64,000 nucleotides of DNA. Origin: Polyodon spathula. Its lineage: Eukaryota; Chordata; Actinopteri; Acipenseriformes; Polyodontidae. A program made the translations under genes and the position numbers. The DNA lies in the NCBI RefSeq assembly GCF_017654505.1, contig NC_054541.1, positions 47,128,986-47,192,985 of the forward strand, read 5' to 3'. The notes under the pieces were generated by a model, which did no database searches, was not told the origin of the DNA, and saw only the letters and a program-made list of their open reading frames with translations. Below, piece after piece: positions 57,301 to 64,000 of this stretch. Each line of letters begins with the position of its first letter. Position 1 is the stretch's first letter.

Positions 57301-58984
57301 AGATTTATCAAACTAGCTTCAATACATTTTTTCATTAGACTTTAATTTACTTGTATCACAGTCACAGGAGAATACCCATCTATAACTTTCGCTTTAACAC
57401 TTTTATGGAGACGAAGACCTAGTAAAACTTGTAAAGAAAATAATGAACAAATTGATAAGAAAAAACTTAATACAGAGCACCAGCTGGCACTGAAAAAGTG
57501 TGTTTCAAGGTTCTCCAAATTGCAGCCAGGTGAGTGACAAGCCTCTAATACAGTTTTAACTATGAAAGCAGTTCCTATGGGAATAAAATGGACATTTGAT
57601 GACAGGGAATCATAATTTTGTTGAACATTTTGTATGGGTTTTTACAATACAGTAAGTCTTGGTGATCTATGCAGCAATCGATCATTTCTCCAAAATATCG
57701 AATATATAATTTTCAGTCTGGAGACTTTTATAATTTTGCAGAGTAAATGACAAGCATAAGGATCCTACAAAATCTCTCCATGGTCATACAGGGTCAGTAT
57801 TCTATCACCTACCACTTTCAACATTAGACCACACCACCTGCATCCTGGGACCACGGGCAGATGTATATAGTATTGTCATTTACTATTCATGTTTCCTGTC
57901 TAATATATGTTGTTCAACGACCTCTCAGGTTCATTTTGTTTATTCAAATTGTATAAACCATTGGCATTTATGATAAGATTTTTTATGAATAATTTTAACA
58001 AAAATTATTATTTACAAAAATTATTAAATACAAAAAAAAACACATTTTATTTTTAACAAATGAATGCAGGCACATTGCTTCTAGTGAAAAAAGATAAGAG
58101 AATAAGTATTAAATGGGACAAAAAGCTAACATAAAAGTGAAGCAATTTCCTGTGGGACAGGATATGAAAAAGCCTGGAGATGAAAGTATGCCTTAGATAC
58201 CTCTTTATGAATCTGATAATGTCTTATGTCTTCAGTCAACAGCTTTTTTTCTTTTTCTTTGTTGCATTATTATTATTATTATTATTTTTTTTTTAATACT
58301 TCAGCCCTTCCGCAAGCTGTTCCTAAGTCATGTGTGTTAGGAAAAGCTGTCTGGTCAATAATATATGCATCATCAGTCATATCAAGAGACAATCACTAGC
58401 TGCAACATTACAACGTGTGCACATCCTGCCTAAAGTACATTTTCTTTACAAAAGATGAATACAACAGTGTTTGATGTACCATGTATTTTAAACAAAACAT
58501 AACATGATGGCATACAGTTGCAAAAGTTTGAAGTTACAAGAAAAACAGTTGCAGTAGTTGCTTTGCTTCATTTATTTTTAAGTTATTTTGCATATTCACA
58601 GGAAGTCTGCAAACTCTGCTGAAGAAAATGTTTACCTTGATAGTTCTAACAACTTTGACCTGCCAACATGACAAAAGCTGTTTACACATTGTCAAAGCCA
58701 CTTATAACCATCTCAATTGTAAGCTCTATCAATTGAAAATTACAGCTGAACACTGTGACACTATTATATAAAGCATACAAACCAATAAAAGTAGGCATAT
58801 AAGTCTGTAACATTTTTCTTTACCAAAAGAATGATCAAACACATACAGTAAGTTAATATACATATACACCTGTATATATCCAAATACACACTGTACCCTG
58901 ATTTTCAATAAATATAATTTATAAAAGGTCAAATAATTAAGATAATAGTGTCACATTTCCTTAAAAACTTTTTAACATAGCATA

Positions 58985-59074
<90 letters not shown>

Positions 59075-59698
59075 TGAAATCAAATTTATTGTCAAGCTGT
59101 GCACTTCAAATGTATAACTTAACTCTTGCATGCTTGCTGCAAGATAAAACATTCATGTTTGTGGTCTTTAGAATGATTTGCATGTGTCTTCAATCAACAT
59201 TGCCACAAACAATACTGTCATTTGCACCTTACAATTAGCGTCCAAACTGTTCTTCCTGTCCATGATTATACCATTCCATGATTATTACAACTGCTCTTCT
59301 TTAAACTTTTTTTATTTTTTACAAAGCTGATTAACTTTGTTAGACTTACCAAGATTTAAAATGTATTTATACATGTTTCGGAACATTTTATTCAAAAAGA
59401 TCAACCTGTTCCGAACCCCCACTTTCTTATAGTAAGAAATATATGTAGCATCAATAAGCGAAAAAGGAATGCTTATTTAGAATGAAAGGACACAATGGTA
59501 CAAGTAATTACAAAAATAATTAGATCTGCTATCTTTGTTGATCCTTTTTTCCATTACCAATAGTGCCAAAGTATAAGAAACTTATTTAAAATTACCACCT
59601 TTTGAAAACCAAACATTTAAAATCAAACCCTTTGTATGTTTGAGGTTGGTGGGAAAAACAAAATGTTGTTGGTATAAAGACTGCTTAGTTTTCCAGTT
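57301..59698. other. intergenic and TBC1D15 3' UTR
   Basis: AT-rich with no gene recognised. The TBC1D15 3' UTR must begin at 59698 and run leftward. One AATAAA on the minus strand lies at 59311-59316, inside an A/T run, and is only a candidate signal. A TA/TAGA microsatellite is at 58984-59073. Confidence 0.5.
58984..59073. repeat. compound (TA)n(TAGA)n microsatellite
   Basis: About 24 TA units, then about ten GATA units. Confidence 0.95.
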
Positions 59699-59914
59699 CT
59701 ATACATGTGCCAAATTGGAAACGTGTTGTGCTGTCTCCCTGCACCCTGAATTTCCGCCCCTTCCATTCAGCACAGAGTTTGGCTGTAACTCATCTGTGCA
59801 AGTTGCATTAGGTGGGCTCCTGGTATCAAGTGCTCCATGTTCGCATATCTCTGCTGCAGGGGCGTCTGTGTCAGGCATCACTTCCAGGATCTCACGAACT
59901 GCATAAGGTAAATC
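59699..59914 (-). CDS. TBC1D15: TBC1D15 last coding exon (stop)
   Basis: This 216-nt exon, 71 codons plus stop, has acceptor TTTTAG|GATTTA. It begins DLPYAVREILEV, matching the human ELPQAVCEILGL position, and then runs into a low-conservation tail rich in Asp, Ser, Asn and Thr. The frame is open and in phase with the previous exon, so the tail is accepted although it differs from mammals. Confidence 0.88.
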   Translation of the reverse strand, partial: DLPYAVREILEVMPDTDAPAAEICEHGALDTRSPPNATCTDELQPNSVLNGRGGNSGCRETAQHVSNLAHV

Positions 59915-62900
59915 CTAAAACAAAAACAAACTGATAAGGATTTCACCTTCTCTCATTAAAGCAATGCACTGCACAGAACCATCAGGAACTTGACATGAGT
60001 GCACCTGTGTACAAATAAAAAGCATCCCTACATGCATAATGTGAAACAAAATTAAGTAAAACAAAACAATGTATTAAACAATACAAATCAACATACCTTG
60101 CAATTTTTGATCTGAAAACAGATTGCCTCAGCTTTACGAAGAACCTCTTCCACGTCCAGTTTCATGGAAAGCTCGTTGATGTGCTATGATAAAAGTGAAC
60201 TATAAAATTCAGAAAGCAGCAGACTAAAACTGAAAATCTGAAGTAGTTAAAAAAAAAGAAAGAAAAAGACTGAAACCCATGTATTACTTTTGTATTTTAT
60301 GTGAATCAAAAAGAACTGCATGTCTTGTGTTTGTAAAATACTGACAGTATAAATGAGAAAGCACTGGCGATGTATATGGTGATGTATATGGTCAATTGTA
60401 CTGACAGATCATTGGTGACAAGAGTGGCAGACTGTACTTTTGTGATATAATCTGCTATACAGTCAGATTGGAATTTGCATTAACCCACTGAACACCCTGA
60501 AGAAATTAAAGTGCATACTTCAACAAAGGTAAATACATACAATAATTATATAATACAAAATTAAGAAGACACCAATGTTATTATTACCTTGAGAATTTCA
60601 TTAAATCCATAATCTTCATCCATTATTTTCTGTTTCTCAGAATCCAATATGGCACAGCAAACAAGCAGGTGGAAGTTTTGGCAAGGCAATCCAGTCCACA
60701 TCACCTTTAACAAGAATATTGTAGAAAGAGCTTTTAGGGTTTACTATTATTTTTGATGAATAGATCAAATGCCTCTCGCAAAATAAAACCTGCAAGCACG
60801 AAGGGTTCCATAAAACATAGGAGGAAAAAATCTAAAGCAAACATGCCCAAACCGCTACAAGATGTAACTGGAGTAGCAACTAAGCATCAATAATAAAGGT
60901 CTATTTATATTAAAGTATGTTACAGTTTTAACATTGTTTTGCTGTATAAAGAAGACGCAATTGGGCATAAATTGCTTCCCCTCTGTGTAATGTTGGACAA
61001 AGGTTGCTCCCATAAATCGTGTATAAAACATTTTTGTACACAGCTCTTTCTAACTCTAATTCTTGGCTGGCAGTAGACTCTCACCTCCCATAGCCGCAGT
61101 ACATCCTGGAAGCTGAATTCCCGTTTAAAGTGGATTAGAAGCCACCGGAAACAGAAGTAGAGGTATCCTGAATCTTGTGATTCTGTGCAATAAGACAAAC
61201 TTAGCTTCTGAATATTTAAAATTATGCAATGAACAATCAGTTTCAGCAAGCATGGTCTGTTTGTTTTTTCTATACATTATTATTAATAAAACTTTGAACT
61301 CCAAACTAACTTTGAAACTCCTCAACCTGCTGACTCGCTATGTCTCTACCAGCAAGCTGAGCTCCTCCGACTCTGGCCTGCTTGTTATCCCCAAGTAAAA
61401 GTGCACCAAACTTGGAAAACACTCATTTAGCTTCATGGCTCCGACTCTCTGGAACTCTCTCCCACCTTTGGTTCATGATGCTCCGACTGTAGCTCACTTT
61501 ATATCAACTCTCTTGCTTTCCATGCTCCTTAAGCCTGATATCTGGTATTAGCTGCTGCTACTATTTCATGTATTGTTACTGTCATGTATCCTGCACTTTC
61601 CACTGTATTTATTGTAATATTTCATGTATCCTGCACTTTCCACTGTATTTATTGTATTATTTCAAGTATTCTGCACTTTCCGCTGTATTTAGTGTACTAC
61701 TTCATGTATTATGCTACTATCAAGTATTATGCACTTTCCACTGTATTCAGTGTATTATGTATTATGCTATTTTCATGCATTATGTACTTTCCACTGTATA
61801 TCATGGAATATGTATTTCTCTATTTGAAGTATTATGGATTTTCTTGTATTGTAAAGTGCTTTGTCATGGTGTTCCACTATGAAGCGCTATATAAAATAAA
61901 GATTGATTGATTGATTGATTGATTGATTGACTGAAGTGGAAGTTTTGACCAGAGATTCACCAAACAGCAAATCAAGGACAGATCATCTAAAATTTGATAT
62001 CCGTTGAGAAAACCTTAATTTGAGCAATTCCATACATTCTGAATTTTAAATTGCACACTGATCATACATTCCAAAGCCCCAGCTGTTCTCTGAAGTATCA
62101 TGCAATTCAGTACAATTCTCCACTACTCCAGCAGCAATTTCAGTCAATTACAATGCAAATCGTAACATGTCATCTTTGCAGATTATGCTTTCAGAATTAA
62201 GCAACCAAAGTTTTCATTTTTTTGTTTTTATCAAAATGCAAAATGTGCCAGGCTACTTGAGTGTTTCAGAATCAAATACACTATTGCTCATATTGATAAA
62301 GACATTTACTAGTACTAACTATAATACTATTTGAAAATGCCTATTACAGAGAATACACAAAGTAAAGCTTCATCCCCTTACCAAGGTAATTCCAGAATGC
62401 AAGGTCTAGCAAGCGCAGTAAAGTGCCAAGCTGAATCAACTGGGTCTTCATCCCCTGCATCTGCTCCTCAAAATTATGGTGCTTAAAAATAAAATAAATA
62501 CATAGAATTAAAGTAAATTCCTTTAATGTATACTTAGGGCATCTGATTTTCAGGTTTTTCCTGGGTTTAACCTGATTTTATATATGTTTTTTCAAAATTA
62601 CAGCAATAAATTTAAGGTTTTGCTTTTTTTGCACACTTTTATTCCCAGTTATTTTATGGTTTATGAGGGTGTGTTTAAGCCAACAGCATTTAGATGTAAC
62701 AGTCAATCGTTTCTCTTTGTAAAACAACATGGAGTAAACTTGTTTAGTTTTCTTGTATGTTCTGTGTTTAATTATACTTGCAACTCCACTACAAAATAAA
62801 ACTTGACTGGAAAGGAGAAATGCCTCCATATACAGTATGTGTGTGTGTGAGCGAGAAAGAGTGGAGAGAGATAGACGTCATCAAAAGTTTGCACACCCCA

Positions 62901-63772
62901 ATGTGTGGAAATATACATACGCTGGGGATTTAAACTGTTTAGTGACCTACGCAGTAGCAGAATTGCATTTTGAATCTTTAGTTTGCAAATATTGCTTTTC
63001 TACTGACCCATTATTTAACACTTGTTATTTGCTTTTTATACAATCAAAATGCAAGAGAACATGTTTTTGTTGTTTTTTTTTGTTTTTTTTTAAGAAAAGA
63101 AAGAAGAAATCTAATACTTCATTAAAAGCATTTACCATCTGATCCATGAAGGACACAAAGCACCAGAAGGCATCCACTTCATTTTCCATTACATAGAGAA
63201 CTGGAGAAAGTAAATCACTCATTCCCTGAACATACCCTTGTGGGGAAAAATAAATAAATAAATAAATCGCCATTAAAGTGAAATTCATCGTCATGTAAGA
63301 CAACAAATTTCACCACTCCAGGACATGTATTTAAACCAGGCAGTTATGCACTTCTGAACACATGGTGTCCGGTGTGAAGTGGTGACAGTGGATTTATTGA
63401 AACAAATAACATGTAACAAGTCATTTATATTATTTTTACCACTTGGGTGTCATCTCGGTTAATTCTGTTTTTCCAAATCAAAAAAGGTTTCATATTTTTA
63501 GAAGTTCTAGGCATGATCACTATTCATTATGCATGTATTGGTAATACACAAAAATGCAAATAAAAAAGCACAGGTTTATTATCTTATCTTAACTACTAGT
63601 GACACTGGGTCCAGAACATTGTGAGGGTAGAATGAATATACAATTTAAGACTTACCAAGATCAAAATCATACATGCAGTATGTCATCAGAATATCATGAA
63701 GTAAAATAAGTCCTGGGTTATCTGGACCTTCATAAAACGTGTTGGTTCGGTCTGTTCTGTTCACATCTTTCT
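59699..63772 (-). CDS. TBC1D15: TBC1D15, Rab GTPase-activating protein, 3' part (last seven coding exons)
   Basis: TBC1D15 is a TBC-domain GAP for Rab7 that binds mitochondrial Fis1 and limits lysosome and autophagosome growth at mitochondria. Seven exons sum to 836 nt, about 277 residues plus stop, roughly the last 40 percent of the human protein. They are 63656-63772, 63136-63236, 62382-62481, 61085-61182, 60588-60704, 60097-60183 and 59699-59914. All are flanked by GT-AG, and their phases join. The second holds the Gln finger of the TBC catalytic site (GYVQGMSDLL). The Arg-finger exon lies beyond the right edge. TPH2 follows downstream in the same orientation, as in human. The last exon's tail diverges from the mammalian sequence, as is usual for this region. 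Confidence 0.94.
60097..60183 (-). CDS. TBC1D15: TBC1D15 exon
   Basis: This 87-nt exon has acceptor TCATAG|CACATC and donor TGCAAG|GTATGT, 29 codons. It encodes HINELSMKLDVEEVLRKAEA and a short tail, matching the end of the TBC domain. Confidence 0.92.
60588..60704 (-). CDS. TBC1D15: TBC1D15 exon
   Basis: This 117-nt exon has acceptor TTAAAG|GTGATG and donor CTCAAG|GTAATA, 39 codons in phase 0. It encodes VMWTGLPCQNFHLLVCCAIL and KIMDEDYGFNEILK. Confidence 0.93.
61085..61182 (-). CDS. TBC1D15: TBC1D15 exon
   Basis: This 98-nt exon has acceptor GCACAG|AATCAC and donor TGGGAG|GTGAGA. It encodes SQDSGYLYFCFRWLLIHFKR and EFSFQDVLRLWE, nearly identical to human. Confidence 0.94.
61290..61930 (+). 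mobile_element. L2-like LINE 3' fragment in a TBC1D15 intron
   Basis: The + strand encodes LLTRYVSTSKLSSSDSGLLV and, after a stop, MAPTLWNSLPP, the typical C-terminal end of L2/Rex-type reverse transcriptases. A 3' UTR with about five degenerate repeats of CTGCACTTTCCACTGTATTT follows. The tail is GCGCTATATAAAATAAAG and an ATTG microsatellite (61903-61929). It is 5'-truncated, as usual for LINE copies. Confidence 0.8.
62382..62481 (-). CDS. TBC1D15: TBC1D15 exon
   Basis: This 100-nt exon has acceptor TTTAAG|CACCAT and donor ACCTTG|GTAAGG. It encodes NFEEQMQGMKTQLIQLGTLL and RLLDLAFWNYL. Confidence 0.92.
62482..63135. other. TBC1D15 intron
   Basis: No gene seen. It contains a short TG/GA-rich stretch (about 62837-62875) and T-runs. 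Confidence 0.6.
63136..63236 (-). CDS. TBC1D15: TBC1D15 exon with the Gln finger
   Basis: This 101-nt exon has acceptor CACAAG|GGTATG and donor CAGATG|GTAAAT. It encodes GYVQGMSDLLSPVLYVMENE and VDAFWCFVSFMDQM. The YVQ motif is the conserved Gln finger of TBC GAPs. Confidence 0.94.
63656..63772 (-). CDS. TBC1D15: TBC1D15 exon (first in window)
   Basis: This 117-nt exon has acceptor TTCTAG|AGAAAG and donor ATCTTG|GTAAGT. It encodes KDVNRTDRTNTFYEGPDNPG and LILLHDILMTYCMYDFDL of the TBC domain. It begins with two bases of a split codon whose first base is outside the window. 63773-64000 is intron. Confidence 0.92.
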
Positions 63773-64000
63773 CTAGAAACATACACAATGACTATATAGC
63801 ATACATCTTTTTCCCTGCAGTTTACAGTTTCACAAATTGTGGAGCAGAAAAACATGTATAGAAATAAAACATTTTGCTTTGCATTAGATCCAAATAAGTC
63901 TTATTTTGGTATGTAAATAAGCATTACACACAGAACCACACGACTCAGCAATGAACAGTGAAGCAGTTTTGGTCACTGATATGTTGGCATCTCCAACATA
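63773..64000. other. TBC1D15 intron at the right edge
   Basis: No exon recognised. The gene continues beyond the window. Confidence 0.7.

Overview
The window is nuclear DNA of a vertebrate, most likely a ray-finned fish. It has intron-rich genes with GT-AG splice sites, abundant microsatellites, several Tc1/mariner copies and Ty3/gypsy-type LTR elements. The exact lineage cannot be fixed by eye. The roomy introns and the close match of the proteins to the human orthologues as I know them would suit a slowly evolving non-teleost such as sturgeon, paddlefish, gar or bichir, but that is inference. No bacterial-type operon, CRISPR array or RNA gene was seen.

Three genes lie on the minus strand, read right to left: TBC1D15 (last seven coding exons, 63772 to 59699; the 5' part lies beyond the right edge), TPH2 (complete, 11 coding exons, 54823 to 34177, predicted 488 aa) and TRHDE (first three coding exons, 22755 to 10203; the rest lies beyond the left edge). 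This is the order and orientation of human 12q21, so the block is conserved vertebrate synteny. The products have no shared pathway: TBC1D15 is a Rab GTPase-activating protein, TPH2 makes neuronal serotonin, and TRHDE is a membrane ectopeptidase that inactivates TRH. I assigned exon edges by hand from splice consensus, reading-phase continuity and known family sequence.

Layout: 1-10202 is TRHDE intron 3, with an LTR-like block at the left end and a broken Tc1 element near 4.4-5.5 kb. 10203-10329 is TRHDE exon 3. 10817-14515 is an LTR retrotransposon with a 5-bp target duplication, in TRHDE intron 2, with integrase remains upstream of reverse transcriptase (Gmr1-like order). 16850-17123 is exon 2. 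19247-20730 is a second Tc1 element. 22034-22755 is exon 1. 22756-34176 is intergenic, rich in simple repeats and holding a perfect 60-bp palindrome and a 36-bp minisatellite. 34177-54823 is TPH2, whose introns hold three minisatellites, a solo LTR and MITE-like repeats. 54824-59698 is intergenic with a third Tc1 element. 59699-64000 is TBC1D15 with an L2-like LINE fragment in an intron.

The most unusual observation is a 66-bp minisatellite (12 copies, 46657-47446) abutting TPH2 exon 4. Each unit carries a copy of the exon-4 3' splice site plus the first exon bases, so the gene has eleven decoy acceptors directly upstream of the real one. I found no evidence of an undescribed multi-gene system.
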